From: Bacteroidales bacterium
Lineage (GTDB): Bacteria > Bacteroidota > Bacteroidia > Bacteroidales > WCHB1-69
Assembly: GCA_016285145.1 (NCBI GenBank)
Contig: JAEEQE010000006.1
Location: forward strand, 23,310-87,309
Direction of reading: 5' to 3'
DNA: 64,000 nucleotides
Every line of letters begins with the position of its first letter. The first letter of the stretch is position 1. This document shows, one piece after another, positions 25,376 through 35,550 of this stretch. The position numbers and the translations under genes were made by a program. The notes beneath the pieces are model-generated. The model saw only the letters and a program-made list of their open reading frames with translations. It made no database searches and had not been told where the DNA came from.

Positions 25376-25570
25376 CTATTTTCCTTCCTTCTGCTCTCTC
25401 CGTTTTTTTTCGATGATGGCGTAACTGACCCAGTATGCGATGGTGACCGCAAGGGTAATGCCTATCACGATGGGGAAGCGCTCCTTGTCCACAAACTCCA
25501 CATTCTGAATGAATGTGAACGGCAGCAGGCACAAGGCCAGAATCATCAGATAGCGTAAAGTGGCTTTCAT
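25376..25570 (-). CDS. Small membrane protein of unknown function
   Basis: 64 residues with two predicted membrane helices ([17 protein letters not shown] and [21 protein letters not shown]) and a positively charged tail ([11 protein letters not shown]) that would face the cytoplasm. Its ATG overlaps the valS stop (ATGA), so it is translated as the second gene of the valS transcript. I do not recognise the family; the coupling and sensible topology argue that it is real. Confidence 0.65.
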   Translation of the reverse strand: MKATLRYLMILALCLLPFTFIQNVEFVDKERFPIVIGITLAVTIAYWVSYAIIEKKRREQKEGK

Positions 25571-28203
25571 GATTTCAACTTGGCTAATTGTTCCTTGATG
25601 ATGCGAATCTTCTCTTCGGCATCGGACTGTTTTTTGCGCTCGATGTCCACCACGTTCTGCGGAGCGTTGTTCACGAAGCGTTCGTTGGAAAGTTTCTTCA
25701 AAACGCCTTGCAGGAATCCCTCTGCATACTTGAGGTCGGCTTCCAGCTTCTTGATCTCCTCCTCCGCATTGACGAGGCCCGTCAACGGGATGGAGTATTT
25801 GATGTTCTGTTCGATGAAGGAAGCCCCGTTCACTTCGGCGGATTCGCCCACATACAGGATGGAATCCACGTTGGCCAGTTTGCGAATGACGGCATCCAGC
25901 GCCTCATTGGCCTGCTGGGCATCGGCGTGAACATGAAGGGTGAGGGCCTGTTTGTTAGCGATGTTCTTCTCGGAACGCACGCGCCGCACCTGCTCAATGA
26001 TGTTGCGGGCGTTGGCAAAGGCATTCAGCAAAGCATTGTCCGTGCCAGCGGATTTCGGCATGGCGGTCAGCATGATGGATTCGCCATCCTGACGCGCGCG
26101 CAGTTCGTGCCACAACTCTTCCGTGATGAAGGGCATGAACGGATGCAGAATTTCCATCAACGTCTCAAAGAGATCCGTGATTTCACCAAAGGTCTTGGCA
26201 TCGATGGGCTGCATATAGGCCGGCTTCACCACTTCAAGGAAGCAGGAGCAGAAGTCGTCCCAGATGAGCTTATAGACCGACATCAGGGCTTCGGAGAGAC
26301 GGTAGCGGGTGAAGTCCTCCTCCATGCCGGCGACAACCTCGTTGATGCGCTGCCGCATCCATTCCACTGCGGTCTTGGAGTGGATGGGCTGTTCGATGCC
26401 GGCATCCACGCTCCATCCTTTCACCAAGCGGAAGGCGTTCCAGAGTTTGTTGCTGAAATTGCGTCCCTGCTCGCAGAGGGCCTCGTCGAACAGCAGGTCA
26501 TTGCCCGCCGGCGAAGTCACCAACATGCCGAAACGCACACCGTCGGCACCGTATTTTTCCATCAGCATGATGGGGTCCGGGGAGTTGCCGAGCGACTTCG
26601 ACATCTTGCGGTGCAGCTTGTCGCGCACGGTGCCCGTGAAATAGACATCTTTGAAGGGGATGGCGCCGCGCCATTCCAAACCGGCCATAATCATACGAGC
26701 CACCCAGAAGAAGATGATGTCGGGAGCCGTGATGAGGGCAGAGGTAGGATAATAGTAGTTGATTTCCGGATTGTCGGGATGACGGATGCCATCGAAGACG
26801 GAAAGCGGCCACAGCCAAGAGGAGAACCATGTGTCCATCACATCCTCGTCTTGTTTCAGGTCCTCGGCATTGAGGTTCAGTTCAGGGTACTTCTGGCGGG
26901 CGATGCTCAGTGCCTCGTCGGCGTTGTGCGCCACCACATATTCGTGGTTGGGAAGATACCAGGCCGGGATGCGATGACCCCACCACAGCTGTCGGCTGAT
27001 GCACCAGTCCTTCACGTTCTCCATCCAGTGGGAGTAAGTGTTTTTGAATTTGTCCGGATAGAATTGGATTTCGTTCTTCATCACCACCTCCAACGCCGGT
27101 TTAGCCAATTCGCCCATCTTGCAGAACCATTGCATGGAGAGCTTCGGCTCTATGACCTCGTTGGTGCGCTCGGAAAATCCCACTTTGTTGACGTAATCCT
27201 CTATTTTCACCAGACTGCCGGCCTCTTCCAGCATCGGGATGATGGCCTTGCGCGCCTCGAAACGGTCCATACCCACCAAGAATTGGGCGTTTTCGTTCAA
27301 GGTGCCGTTGTCATTGAAGATGTTGATGGTGTCAAGATGGTATTTGATACCGAGATTGTAGTCGTTGATGTCGTGTGCCGGCGTGATTTTGAGGGCGCCG
27401 GTACCGAATTCGCGTTCCACATATTCGTCATAGATAAGCGGAATAGAGCGGTTGACGATGGGCACGATAGCGCGTTTGCCTTTGTATTTGGCATAGCGTT
27501 CATCATCCGGATGCATACAGATGGCCGTATCGCCGAGAATGGTTTCCGGTCTTGTGGTGGCGATGGTGATGTACTCGCCGGGCTCGCCCTCGATGGCATA
27601 GCGCACATAGTAGAGCTTGGATTGCAGCTCTTTGTAGATGACTTCCTCGTCGGAGACGGCGGTCAGGGCCTTGGGATCCCAGTTGACCATACGCACGCCA
27701 CGGTAGATTTTTCCTTTATTGTAAAGATCCACGAACACTTGGATGACAGCTTCGGAGAGGTCCTCATCCATGGTGAACTTGGTGCGGTCCCAGTCGCAGG
27801 ACGCTCCCAGCTTACGCAACTGTTGCAGGATGATGCCGCCGTGTTTTTCCTTCCATTGCCAAGCGTATTTCAGAAACTCCTCGCGGGTAAGGTCTTTCTT
27901 GTCAATGCCTTGTTCTTTCAGAAAGTTTACCACTTTGGCTTCGGTGGCGATGGAGGCGTGGTCGGTGCCGGGCACCCACACGGCGTTGAAGCCGTTCATA
28001 CGCGCGCGACGGATCAGCACATCCTGAATGGTGTTGTTAAGCATGTGGCCCATGTGCAGCACGCCGGTGACGTTTGGCGGCGGGATGACGATAGTGTAGG
28101 CCGGACGATTGTCAGGCTCGGAGTGAAATATGCGGTGCTCAGTCCAAAAAGCATACCATTTGTCCTCCACCACGGTGGGATCGTATTTCGTTGCTAATTC
28201 CAT
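25567..28203 (-). CDS. valS: Valine--tRNA ligase
   Basis: 878 residues, full length. Class I aminoacyl-tRNA synthetase charging tRNA-Val: HMGH (50-53) in the [16 protein letters not shown] segment is the HIGH motif and [12 protein letters not shown] the KMSKS loop. The editing domain contains [12 protein letters not shown], the anticodon-binding domain follows, and the C-terminal ~70 residues form the valS coiled-coil arm ([17 protein letters not shown]). It is transcribed from the box at 28299 and is coupled to the downstream small membrane protein. Confidence 0.97.
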   Translation of the reverse strand: MELATKYDPTVVEDKWYAFWTEHRIFHSEPDNRPAYTIVIPPPNVTGVLHMGHMLNNTIQDVLIRRARMNGFNAVWVPGTDHASIATEAKVVNFLKEQGIDKKDLTREEFLKYAWQWKEKHGGIILQQLRKLGASCDWDRTKFTMDEDLSEAVIQVFVDLYNKGKIYRGVRMVNWDPKALTAVSDEEVIYKELQSKLYYVRYAIEGEPGEYITIATTRPETILGDTAICMHPDDERYAKYKGKRAIVPIVNRSIPLIYDEYVEREFGTGALKITPAHDINDYNLGIKYHLDTINIFNDNGTLNENAQFLVGMDRFEARKAIIPMLEEAGSLVKIEDYVNKVGFSERTNEVIEPKLSMQWFCKMGELAKPALEVVMKNEIQFYPDKFKNTYSHWMENVKDWCISRQLWWGHRIPAWYLPNHEYVVAHNADEALSIARQKYPELNLNAEDLKQDEDVMDTWFSSWLWPLSVFDGIRHPDNPEINYYYPTSALITAPDIIFFWVARMIMAGLEWRGAIPFKDVYFTGTVRDKLHRKMSKSLGNSPDPIMLMEKYGADGVRFGMLVTSPAGNDLLFDEALCEQGRNFSNKLWNAFRLVKGWSVDAGIEQPIHSKTAVEWMRQRINEVVAGMEEDFTRYRLSEALMSVYKLIWDDFCSCFLEVVKPAYMQPIDAKTFGEITDLFETLMEILHPFMPFITEELWHELRARQDGESIMLTAMPKSAGTDNALLNAFANARNIIEQVRRVRSEKNIANKQALTLHVHADAQQANEALDAVIRKLANVDSILYVGESAEVNGASFIEQNIKYSIPLTGLVNAEEEIKKLEADLKYAEGFLQGVLKKLSNERFVNNAPQNVVDIERKKQSDAEEKIRIIKEQLAKLKS

Positions 28204-28298
28204 GTGTGATAAACTTTATTTTTCTTATTATCAATTTATTATAGAATAAAAAAACAGGTATTTCCTCTATTTTTATCCTCCTGTTTAAAACAAGGTTG

Positions 28299-28306
28299 CA
28301 AAAATA
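28299..28306 (-). promoter_or_regulatory. -7 promoter box (TATTTTTG) of valS
   Basis: An exact minus-strand box about 95 bases before the valS ATG, leaving an AT-rich leader in which I see no T-box or other riboswitch. Confidence 0.65.
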
Positions 28307-28346
28307 GTAAAAATGTGGCGAAAAATGTATCTTTCATCTGTTATTC

Positions 28347-28374
28347 GTAGAGGCGCGCCATGGCACGTCTCTAC
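28347..28374. repeat. Intergenic 28-bp palindrome of the GTAGAG...CTCTAC family
   Basis: The two 14-base arms are complementary apart from two G-T wobbles, with CCATGG in the centre. Outer arms and total length match the palindromes found inside the FISUMP genes (44376, 44569, 44698, 46824). It lies between the divergent valS and rlmN promoters. Confidence 0.85.
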
Positions 28375-28415
28375 ATAGGGCAATTTCTTATGCCTGTGTA
28401 TATTCGGAATTTATG

Positions 28416-28423
28416 TACATTTG
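28416..28423 (+). promoter_or_regulatory. -7 promoter box (TACATTTG) of rlmN
   Basis: An exact box 24 bases before the ATG at 28448. It overlaps the in-frame ATG at 28421, which therefore cannot be the start. Confidence 0.75.
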
Positions 28424-28447
28424 CCGCCCATATCAAAAACTGAAACT

Positions 28448-29482
28448 ATGGAGGATATTCGTAATCTGTCGCTTCCCCAATTGGAGGATTTCATCGCATC
28501 TGTTTCCGAAAAAAAATTCCGTGCCAGTCAGATCTGGCAGTGGCTCTGGCAGCGAGGGGCCGGCGGTTTTGAGGAGATGACGAACGTGTCGGCGGCATTG
28601 CGCGCGCGGCTGGCGGAGTGTTTCACGTTCCATCGGGCCAAGATCGCGCAGGAGGCACACAGCCGCGACAAGACTTCCAAGTTCGCCTTCCGGTTGTGGG
28701 ACGGCAAGATGGTGGAGGGCGTGCTGATACCCTCCAACGGGCGCGTCACCGCGTGCGTTTCCTCCCAGGTGGGCTGCCCGCTGCGCTGCACATTCTGCGC
28801 CACCGGCACAATGGGATTCATCCGTAACCTGCATTACAGCGAGATTGTGGACGAATACGTCCTGATGGACCGCCGTGCCCGCGAGCTGTACGACAACGGC
28901 ATCACCAACATCGTGTTCATGGGCATGGGTGAGCCATTGCTCAACTTCGACAATGTGATGACGGCCATCGACAAGCTCACCGACCCGAAAGGGTTCGGCC
29001 TGTCGCCCACGCGCATCACGCTCTCCACGGCGGGCATCATTAAAGGTATAAAAGCGTTGGCTGACAGAAAGTTCCCCTGCGGATTGGCCGTATCGTTGCA
29101 TAGTGCCGAGCCTGCCATTCGCGAAGTTCTCATGCCGGTCACGGAACGCAACCGTCTGCACGATTTACAGGCGGCGTTGCAGTATTATCATCAGAAAACC
29201 GGCGACCGCATCACCTTCGAGTACCTGCTGCTCTCCAAGGTGAACGACAGTTTGCAAGCCGCTGAGAAGCTGGCCCGCTACTGCCGACCTTTCCCCGTGA
29301 AAATCAACATCATTGAGTACAATGAGACGGAAGACGGCCTCTACCACCGCTCCTACCCCAACCAGCGGGAGAGTTTCATTGAATACTTGCAAAACTGCAA
29401 CATGGTGGTAAGCGTGCGCCAAAGCCGCGGTCGCGACATCGATGCCGCCTGCGGACAACTGATAAAAAATCAGAACCGCTAA
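28448..29482 (+). CDS. rlmN: 23S rRNA (adenine(2503)-C(2))-methyltransferase
   Basis: 344 residues from the start at 28448. A radical SAM dual-specificity methyltransferase that makes 2-methyladenosine at A2503 of 23S rRNA and A37 of some tRNAs. The iron-sulfur motif is Cys110-x3-Cys114-x2-Cys117 in GCPLRCTFCATG; the accessory N-terminal domain begins LPQLEDFIASVSEKKFRASQ; GMGEPLLN is the SAM GGE-like motif; and the resolving Cys335 is in DIDAACGQL near the C-terminus. All key residues are present. Confidence 0.96.
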   Translation: MEDIRNLSLPQLEDFIASVSEKKFRASQIWQWLWQRGAGGFEEMTNVSAALRARLAECFTFHRAKIAQEAHSRDKTSKFAFRLWDGKMVEGVLIPSNGRVTACVSSQVGCPLRCTFCATGTMGFIRNLHYSEIVDEYVLMDRRARELYDNGITNIVFMGMGEPLLNFDNVMTAIDKLTDPKGFGLSPTRITLSTAGIIKGIKALADRKFPCGLAVSLHSAEPAIREVLMPVTERNRLHDLQAALQYYHQKTGDRITFEYLLLSKVNDSLQAAEKLARYCRPFPVKINIIEYNETEDGLYHRSYPNQRESFIEYLQNCNMVVSVRQSRGRDIDAACGQLIKNQNR

Positions 29483-29497
29483 TTCGCGCGAATTTGC

Positions 29498-29505
29498 TAC
29501 CTTTG
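29498..29505 (+). promoter_or_regulatory. -7 promoter box (TACCTTTG) of the aminotransferase gene at 29544
   Basis: An exact box 38 bases before the ATG. Confidence 0.72.
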
Positions 29506-29543
29506 CAGCCCCAAAAAAGGCAACAACAATACTACAAATTTAT

Positions 29544-30776
29544 ATGGAAAGATTATCAAAAAGAGTAACTACGATGGCTGCGTCGGAAACGCTGGCCATG
29601 ACCGCGTTGGCACGCGAACTGAAGGAAAAGGGAAAAGACGTCATCAGCCTGAGTATCGGCGAGCCGGATTTCAACACTCCGGAGACCGTGAAAGAATACG
29701 CCAAGCAGGCCATTGACGACAATTTCACCCACTATCCACCAGTCCCGGGTTATGCCGATTTACTGAAAGCCATCAGCCACAAGTTCAAACGTGACAACAA
29801 CCTGGATTACGACACGAAGCAGATTGTGGTCTCCACAGGTGGAAAACAATCTATCTATCAGGTTGTCATGGCGTTGGTGAATCCCGGCGACGAAGTCATC
29901 ATTCCTACCCCGTATTGGGTGTCTTATCGTGCCATCGCCGAGATGGCCGAAGGCAAATGCGTATATATTCCGGCCAAGTTGGAGAACGATTTCAAGATCA
30001 CCCCGGAGCAATTGGAGGCTGCCATCACGCCCAACACCAAGTTGATGATGTTCAGCAGTCCGTCAAACCCCACGGGCATGGTTTATACCAAGGAGGAGCT
30101 GCGCGCCATCGCCGAGGTGGTGGCCAAGCACCCGCAAATGATGATCATGTCGGATGAAATATACGAACACATCAACTTCGTGGGCGGTCATGAGAGCATT
30201 GCTCAGTTTGATTTTATTAAGGATCAGGTGGTTACCGTTAACGGTGTAGCCAAGGGCTTCGCCATGACAGGCTGGCGTATCGGTTTCATCGGCGCACCGG
30301 TGGAGGTGGCCAAAGCCTGCAGCAAGCTGCAGGGTCAGATCACGTCTGCCACGGGTTCCATCTCGCAGCGTGCCGCTTTGCGCGCCATGGAGATGGATCC
30401 GAAGAACTCCGAAGACATCATCGGTATGCGCAACATCTTCAAGCAGCGCCGCGACTTGGTCTTCGGCCTTTTGCAGGAGATTCCCGGCTTTGAGGTAAGA
30501 ATGCCGCAGGGTGCATTCTACTTCTTCCCCAAAGTCAACACGCTGTATGGCAAGCAGGTGCCTGCCGACTCGGAGTTTGCCAAAGAGTACGGCAAAACCA
30601 CCATCGGAGATTCCAAGGACTTGGCCTTCTACCTGTTGCTGGATGCCGGCGTTTCCACCGTGCAAGGCAGTGCCTTCGGCGACAACGATTGTATCCGTCT
30701 CTCCTATGCCACTTCCGAAGAGAAGCTGAAGGAGGCATGCCGCCGCATCAAGGCTGCCGTGGAGGCGTTGAAATAA
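29544..30776 (+). CDS. Class I pyridoxal-phosphate aminotransferase (aspartate aminotransferase-like)
   Basis: 410 residues, cytoplasmic. Fold-type I transaminase with LSIGEPDFNTP at the N-terminal arm, STGGKQSIYQVV, PTPYWVSY (ring-stacking aromatic), SPSNPTGMVY (Asn binding PLP), SDEIYEHINF (Asp pairing with the pyridine N) and the Schiff-base Lys in NGVAKGFAMTGWRIGF, followed by the carboxylate-binding Arg in CIRLSYA. This is the Ib subgroup pattern used for aspartate and prephenate transamination. Expression is monocistronic: own promoter and a terminator at 30800. Confidence 0.92.
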   Translation: MERLSKRVTTMAASETLAMTALARELKEKGKDVISLSIGEPDFNTPETVKEYAKQAIDDNFTHYPPVPGYADLLKAISHKFKRDNNLDYDTKQIVVSTGGKQSIYQVVMALVNPGDEVIIPTPYWVSYRAIAEMAEGKCVYIPAKLENDFKITPEQLEAAITPNTKLMMFSSPSNPTGMVYTKEELRAIAEVVAKHPQMMIMSDEIYEHINFVGGHESIAQFDFIKDQVVTVNGVAKGFAMTGWRIGFIGAPVEVAKACSKLQGQITSATGSISQRAALRAMEMDPKNSEDIIGMRNIFKQRRDLVFGLLQEIPGFEVRMPQGAFYFFPKVNTLYGKQVPADSEFAKEYGKTTIGDSKDLAFYLLLDAGVSTVQGSAFGDNDCIRLSYATSEEKLKEACRRIKAAVEALK

Positions 30777-30799
30777 TGATTTTTATATTGACTTGAAAA

Positions 30800-30832
30800 A
30801 GGGCGTACTGCAAAAAAGTACGCTCTTTTTTG
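30800..30832 (+). terminator. Intrinsic terminator after the aminotransferase gene
   Basis: A ten-base stem (AGGGCGTACT with AGTACGCTCT, one G-T pair) is followed by six T. The T-run runs straight into the promoter box of the next gene at 30833, so termination and initiation signals are fused. Confidence 0.85.
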
Positions 30833-30840
30833 TATCTTTG
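30833..30840 (+). promoter_or_regulatory. -7 promoter box (TATCTTTG) of the LptF/LptG permease gene
   Basis: An exact box 21 bases before the ATG at 30862; the in-frame ATG at 30793 lies upstream of it and inside the terminator region, so it is excluded. Confidence 0.75.
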
Positions 30841-30861
30841 CCGCTCCTTTTAATAGAACGG

Positions 30862-31992
30862 ATGCAACAGAACATCATCAAACGGCTGCATGACGGATTC
30901 CGGTCCATAACCGGATGGAAAATCATCGATTCGTACATTCTACGGAAGTTCCTTGGATCGCTGGTTTTTTCCATCCTGCTGCTAATGACCATCATTATTG
31001 TGTTCGATGTGTCGGAAAACATCCAACGTTTCATGGGAAAAGGCATTCCCGTGAAAGAGATCATCACCGACTACTATCTCAACTTCATTCCCTACTTCAT
31101 CAACCTCTTCATTCCACTGTTCACCTTCATCAGCGTCATCTGGTTCACATCCAAGATGTCGTCCCGTAACGAGATCATCTCCATTTTGGGCAACGGGGTC
31201 AGCTACAACCGGTTCCTCGTCCCGTATGGAGTGGGATCTGTCATCATCGTTCTGTTATCCCTGATACTGTCCAACTTCATCGTACCCCACACGAATGCCA
31301 AGCTCAACGAGTTCAAATTCCGGAATTTCGGCAGACAAGCTGTTTCCACCACCATGCTGCATGTGAAAAACTCCGACAAGAGCTACGTCTTTGTGGAACG
31401 GTGGGACCGCGGCAATGGGGTCGGATACTATTTCACCTACGAGGAGTTTGAAGGCTCGGCCATTCACAAGAAGATTTCGGCGCAAACCATCCACTTTGAT
31501 GAAGAGCGTAACCATTGGGTTATGGAATACTGCACCCGGCGTGTCATCGACGACGAGGGCAACGAGTATGTAACCTCCGCGCGCAGGATAGACACATCCC
31601 TCAACATTCTGCCCCGGAATTTCGACCAGGACATCTATTTAAGTGAAACCATGTCGTATTCCGAACTGCGCCAATTTATCCGTGAGGAAAAAAGACGAGG
31701 GTCAAGTTTGGTGGCGCACTACCAAATCGAACAGCACAAACGTTTGGCCAACCCATTAGGTATCATCATCATGACTTTTTTGGGATTGAGTATATCCTCG
31801 CGGAAAAACCAACGTGGCGTCGGCGTACACCTGTTCATGGGCATGGGCCTTGCATTCACCTTCATCTTCTTGCAGCAAGTGTCAACCGTCTTTTCCGTTT
31901 CTGGCGGCCTTCCCCCTATATTGGGCACCTGGATTCCCAACATCATCTTCCTGTTTATCACATTATTTATGCTAAAAGTAGCACAGAAATAA
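30862..31992 (+). CDS. LptF/LptG family lipopolysaccharide export permease
   Basis: 376 residues from the start at 30862. YjgP/YjgQ-type permease: an N-terminal amphipathic helix (IIDSYILRKFLGS) and membrane helix, a second and third helix (YFINLFIPLFTFISVIWFTSKMSS; VIIVLLSLILSNFIVPHTN), a periplasmic jelly-roll domain of about 140 residues, and C-terminal helices beginning HKRLANPLGIIIMTFLGLSISS and ending IPNIIFLFITLFML. With LptB it forms the inner-membrane ABC extractor that loads LPS onto the periplasmic bridge. F and G cannot be told apart safely. The stop codon is inside a hairpin shared with the convergent gene. Confidence 0.9.
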   Translation: MQQNIIKRLHDGFRSITGWKIIDSYILRKFLGSLVFSILLLMTIIIVFDVSENIQRFMGKGIPVKEIITDYYLNFIPYFINLFIPLFTFISVIWFTSKMSSRNEIISILGNGVSYNRFLVPYGVGSVIIVLLSLILSNFIVPHTNAKLNEFKFRNFGRQAVSTTMLHVKNSDKSYVFVERWDRGNGVGYYFTYEEFEGSAIHKKISAQTIHFDEERNHWVMEYCTRRVIDDEGNEYVTSARRIDTSLNILPRNFDQDIYLSETMSYSELRQFIREEKRRGSSLVAHYQIEQHKRLANPLGIIIMTFLGLSISSRKNQRGVGVHLFMGMGLAFTFIFLQQVSTVFSVSGGLPPILGTWIPNIIFLFITLFMLKVAQK

Positions 31993-32004
31993 AAAGCTAC
32001 TTTT
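31974..32004. terminator. Bidirectional terminator covering both convergent stop codons
   Basis: AAAAGTAGC (31974-31982) pairs perfectly with GCTACTTTT (31996-32004). The TAA of the permease and the TAG of the BASS transporter gene both lie inside it, and each strand has T residues on the 3' side of the stem. Confidence 0.7.
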
Positions 32005-32908
32005 CACTTGAACAAGCCTGTTTCCGGTCGTGCCGCCATATCTGCCAGCTGTTGAAAAGGTTCTGCCAAATTGCATAAAACGCCAACGTAACGGATGTCA
32101 GGGGATTCAGGAATGTGTTGGCCATCCATATACCCAATGCCGTATTTTTCTGACCCAGAAGCTGACCGCCTGCCACCACATCCCCGTAACGCCGACCGAG
32201 CCAACGTCCCACTCCGAAATTCAACACGCAGGTTGCCAGGGAAATGACGCCTAACCATAGAATATTATTCAGATTTCCTTTTCCATGTATAAAAATAAAA
32301 TCGATGGTTTGCCCGATGACAGTCAGCAGGAGAAAAGCCCACAGATAGAACGACACATCCTTGAAACGGGCTATCTCATCATTGGCTTTTTTCCACACAA
32401 GCTGTAACAGCAACGCCACAAAGAATGGCAACGCGATTGTTGTTCCTATTTTCTTTAAAATCAACAAGAAAGAGATCCACACACTCATATCCTGATGCAC
32501 TCCGATCCAGGAGAAGCACAAAGGTGTGAAGATAGCGGCCATCAGATTGCCGACGATCGTGTATTCGGTTACGGTGGCGCGGTCCGCGCCCAGCATACAG
32601 GAGACCACCACCACAGAGGAAGCTACGGGACAGAGGATGCCCATCATCACGCCTTGCGCAAGCAACGTGTTGTGTAGCAGGGCTATCGAACCAAAATAGC
32701 CCGCCACGCTGACGGCCATTTGGAAAAGCATAATCCATACGCAGAGCGGAGTGAGCTTCAGGGAACGGATGTCAACGGCGGAGAAATTAAGCAAAAGGAT
32801 CACAAATATGAAGAACGGCACCGTTGGCGACAGGAGTGCGCACCAGCGATGGAGAGCCAACCCCAGCACGATTGCCACAGGCAGAACATAACTTCTATAT
32901 CTTGACAT
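31997..32908 (-). CDS. BASS (bile acid:sodium symporter) family transporter
   Basis: 303 residues, about nine or ten membrane helices. The family look is clear in LLNFSAVDIRSLKLTP, the crossover region GILCPVASSVVVVSCMLGADRATVTEYTIVGNLMAAIFTPL and GQKNTALGIWMANTFLNPL, where BASS proteins cross two broken helices at the sodium sites. Members import organic anions such as bile acids, pantoate or keto acids with sodium. Substrate not deducible here. It shares an intergenic region with guaA in the divergent direction, where each gene has its own box. Confidence 0.85.
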   Translation of the reverse strand: MSRYRSYVLPVAIVLGLALHRWCALLSPTVPFFIFVILLLNFSAVDIRSLKLTPLCVWIMLFQMAVSVAGYFGSIALLHNTLLAQGVMMGILCPVASSVVVVSCMLGADRATVTEYTIVGNLMAAIFTPLCFSWIGVHQDMSVWISFLLILKKIGTTIALPFFVALLLQLVWKKANDEIARFKDVSFYLWAFLLLTVIGQTIDFIFIHGKGNLNNILWLGVISLATCVLNFGVGRWLGRRYGDVVAGGQLLGQKNTALGIWMANTFLNPLTSVTLAFYAIWQNLFNSWQIWRHDRKQACSSEK

Positions 32909-32931
32909 CCGATTCTTATTTTTTGCGGCGG

Positions 32932-32939
32932 CAAAAGTA
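32932..32939 (-). promoter_or_regulatory. -7 promoter box (TACTTTTG) of the BASS transporter gene
   Basis: An exact minus-strand box 23 bases before the ATG at 32908. Confidence 0.72.
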
Positions 32940-32950
32940 CGCTTTTTTAG

Positions 32951-32958
32951 TATCTTTG
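32951..32958 (+). promoter_or_regulatory. -7 promoter box (TATCTTTG) of guaA
   Basis: An exact box 26 bases before the ATG at 32985, back to back with the box at 32932. No guanine riboswitch is seen. Confidence 0.75.
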
Positions 32959-32984
32959 CAGCCTCACTTTAGAACGCTCCCATT

Positions 32985-34589
32985 ATGGAAAAAATCATCA
33001 TTCTGGACTTCGGGTCCCAAACCACGCAACTCATCGGACGGAGAGTGCGGGAACTGGACATGTTCTGCGAAATCGTCCCTTACAACAAATTCCCGCACGA
33101 TGACCCGGATGTCATCGGTGTGATTTTGAGCGGTTCCCCGTTCAGCGTGTACGACGAGCGGGCTTTTAAAGTGGATTTGAGCAACATTCGCGGACGGCTT
33201 CCCATCTTAGGCATCTGCTACGGAGCGCAGTTCATGGCGCACACCGGCGGCGGCAAGGTGGAACCTGCCGGCAGTCGCGAGTACGGGCGTGCCAACCTTG
33301 CCGCCTTCGACCACGACAACCCCCTGCTACAAGGGTTAGACGACCACACCCAAGTGTGGATGAGCCACGGCGACACCATCACCCAGCTGCCCGACCACTG
33401 CCATAAGATCGCCTCCACCGACAAGGTGGAGTTTGCTGCCTACCAGTTTGACAACGAGCGGGTTTGGGGCGTGCAGTTCCACCCGGAGGTCTTCCATACC
33501 GTGCAGGGCACGCAACTGCTCAAGAATTTCGTGGTGGGCATCTGCGGTGGGCATCAGACCTGGAGTCCCGCTTCCTTCGTGGAGACCACCGTCGCCGAAC
33601 TCAAGGAGCAGATCGGCAACGACCGCGTGATTCTCGGTTTGAGCGGCGGTGTTGATTCGTCCGTGTGTGCTATGCTGCTCCACCGCGCCATCGGGCCCAA
33701 CCTGACCTGCATCTTCGTGGATCACGGCCTGCTGCGCAAAAACGAGTTCCAAAATGTGATGCGCGATTATGAAGGCCTGGGGCTGAATGTGATCGGCGTG
33801 GATGCCAGCGAGAAATTCTTCCGGGAGCTGGAAGGCGTGACCGAACCAGAACGCAAACGCAAAATCATCGGGGCCGGCTTTATCGACGTATTCAACGAGG
33901 AAGCCCAGAAAATCACCGATGCCAAATGGTTAGCGCAGGGCACCATTTACCCCGACCGGATCGAGAGTCTCAGCATCACGGGCATGGTCATCAAGAGCCA
34001 TCATAATGTGGGCGGACTACCCGAGAAGATGCACCTGAAATTGTGCGAGCCGCTGAAGTGGCTCTTCAAAGACGAGGTGCGCCGCGTGGGCCGCCAGCTG
34101 GGCATGCCCGAGCATCTGATTACCCGCCATCCGTTCCCCGGACCGGGACTGGCCGTACGCATCCTGGGCGACATCACCCGCGAGAAGGTGCGTGTGTTGC
34201 AGGAAGCAGACGACATCTTCATCCAAGGTCTGCGCGACTGGAAAGTGCGTCTGTCCGGCGAAGAGGCCCGCAAGGTGCTGGCTGCCGGCGTGCCTGCCAA
34301 CATGACCAACGGCGAAATCGAGGTCTCACTCTACGACCAAACATGGCAAGCCGGTGTCATCCTACTGCCAATCAAGAGCGTGGGCGTGATGGGCGACGAG
34401 CGCACGTATGAGCGCGCCGTGGCCCTGCGTGCCGTGACCAGCACCGACGCCATGACCGCCGACTGGGCACATCTCCCCTACGACTTCATGGCCAAAGTCT
34501 CCAACGACATTATCAATAAGGTAAAAGGCGTGAACCGCGTCTGCTACGACATCAGTTCCAAGCCACCCGCGACAATCGAGTGGGAATAA
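32985..34589 (+). CDS. guaA: GMP synthase (glutamine-hydrolysing)
   Basis: 534 residues, full length. It aminates XMP to GMP with glutamine and ATP. The N-terminal class I amidotransferase domain has Cys78 in LGICYGAQ and the His-Glu pair in GVQFHPEV; the PP-loop domain has GLSGGVDSS; the C-terminal dimerisation domain contains [30 protein letters not shown] and the final [20 protein letters not shown]. Nothing is missing. It ends five bases from the convergent lgt gene. Confidence 0.97.
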   Translation: MEKIIILDFGSQTTQLIGRRVRELDMFCEIVPYNKFPHDDPDVIGVILSGSPFSVYDERAFKVDLSNIRGRLPILGICYGAQFMAHTGGGKVEPAGSREYGRANLAAFDHDNPLLQGLDDHTQVWMSHGDTITQLPDHCHKIASTDKVEFAAYQFDNERVWGVQFHPEVFHTVQGTQLLKNFVVGICGGHQTWSPASFVETTVAELKEQIGNDRVILGLSGGVDSSVCAMLLHRAIGPNLTCIFVDHGLLRKNEFQNVMRDYEGLGLNVIGVDASEKFFRELEGVTEPERKRKIIGAGFIDVFNEEAQKITDAKWLAQGTIYPDRIESLSITGMVIKSHHNVGGLPEKMHLKLCEPLKWLFKDEVRRVGRQLGMPEHLITRHPFPGPGLAVRILGDITREKVRVLQEADDIFIQGLRDWKVRLSGEEARKVLAAGVPANMTNGEIEVSLYDQTWQAGVILLPIKSVGVMGDERTYERAVALRAVTSTDAMTADWAHLPYDFMAKVSNDIINKVKGVNRVCYDISSKPPATIEWE

Positions 34590-34593
34590 ACGA

Positions 34594-35469
34594 CTAAAAA
34601 TTCAGCGGTTTGCCCTCTTTGTACGAGCATTCCGGTATCTGTCGCTTGACAAAGGCATATACCAACAACCCGACACCGACAAGGACCATGGGGATGCTGA
34701 GGATTTGACCGTTGTCGAGAGTATGTCCGACTTCGCTGGCCACCTGCACCTCCTTGTAAAATTCGATGATAAAACGGGCGATGAAAATGATGGTAAGGGT
34801 AAGTCCCGAGGTGAGGCCGGCGGGCACTTTGCCTTTGGCGAACTTGAAGTAATAGACCGTAAGGCCCACGAAGAGCAGGAAATAGACGGCAGCCTCATAC
34901 AGCTGGGCCGGATGGCGGAACGTGCCTGCGATGCCGGGCCCACCATGGGTGAAGTCGAAAGCCCAAGCCACCGTGGTGATGCTGCCCACAATCTCGTGGT
35001 TCATCAGGTTGCCACAACGCACGAACGCCGCCGCAATGGGGATGGCGATGGCCAAGCGGTCAAGCAACCACAGGAAATTGATTTTGTGCTTCCACGTGTA
35101 ATAGATTACAAACAGCATGATGGCAATCACTGCGCCGTGGCTGGCTAATCCCTGATAGCCCACGAATTGGCCGTCGTGGATGGGCAATATGATTTCCAAC
35201 GGATTGATGATGAACTGCTCGGGTTCGTAGAACAGGAAATGCCCTAACCGCAGGCCCACAATAGTCCACACAATGGTCCAGATGGAGATTTTATCTAACA
35301 GTTTCTGGGATATGTTTTCGGTTTTGAAAATTTTTTGCAGGGTGAGGTAAGCCAACAGGAAGCCGCTGGCCAGCAAGATGCCATACCAACGAACCTGCAA
35401 TGCGCCCAAGTGAAAAGCGATGGGATTCACTTTCCAGGTTACGGTACACAGGAAATCAACAGGTGTCAT
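34594..35469 (-). CDS. lgt: Prolipoprotein diacylglyceryl transferase
   Basis: 291 residues with about seven membrane helices. Lgt transfers diacylglycerol from phosphatidylglycerol to the lipobox Cys of prolipoproteins at the inner membrane, the first step for the lipoproteins encoded elsewhere in this window. The signature FVRCGNLMNHEIVG (Arg, Asn and Glu essential in the family), the N-terminal RWYGILLASG block and the GGPGIAGTFRHPAQLYEA segment with its His are all visible. It is transcribed from the box at 35492. Confidence 0.95.
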   Translation of the reverse strand: MTPVDFLCTVTWKVNPIAFHLGALQVRWYGILLASGFLLAYLTLQKIFKTENISQKLLDKISIWTIVWTIVGLRLGHFLFYEPEQFIINPLEIILPIHDGQFVGYQGLASHGAVIAIMLFVIYYTWKHKINFLWLLDRLAIAIPIAAAFVRCGNLMNHEIVGSITTVAWAFDFTHGGPGIAGTFRHPAQLYEAAVYFLLFVGLTVYYFKFAKGKVPAGLTSGLTLTIIFIARFIIEFYKEVQVASEVGHTLDNGQILSIPMVLVGVGLLVYAFVKRQIPECSYKEGKPLNF

Positions 35470-35491
35470 AAGCGATTATATAAGAACGCCG

Positions 35492-35499
35492 CAAAGATA
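35492..35499 (-). promoter_or_regulatory. -7 promoter box (TATCTTTG) of lgt
   Basis: An exact minus-strand box 22 bases before the ATG at 35469. Confidence 0.75.
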
Positions 35500-35550
35500 C
35501 TACATTATTTTAATATGGGAAGAGGCTTTTTTCCAGCTTATAAAAACAAA

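Noticed and set aside
25588-28197. 869-codon open frame antisense to the whole valS gene
   Set aside because: It mirrors valS codon for codon, has low-complexity content without any domain, no promoter or ribosome site, and is explained by codon choice in the real gene.
28204-28298. T-box or other aminoacyl-tRNA sensing leader before valS
   Set aside because: The leader is short, AT-rich and lacks a specifier loop or T-box motif.
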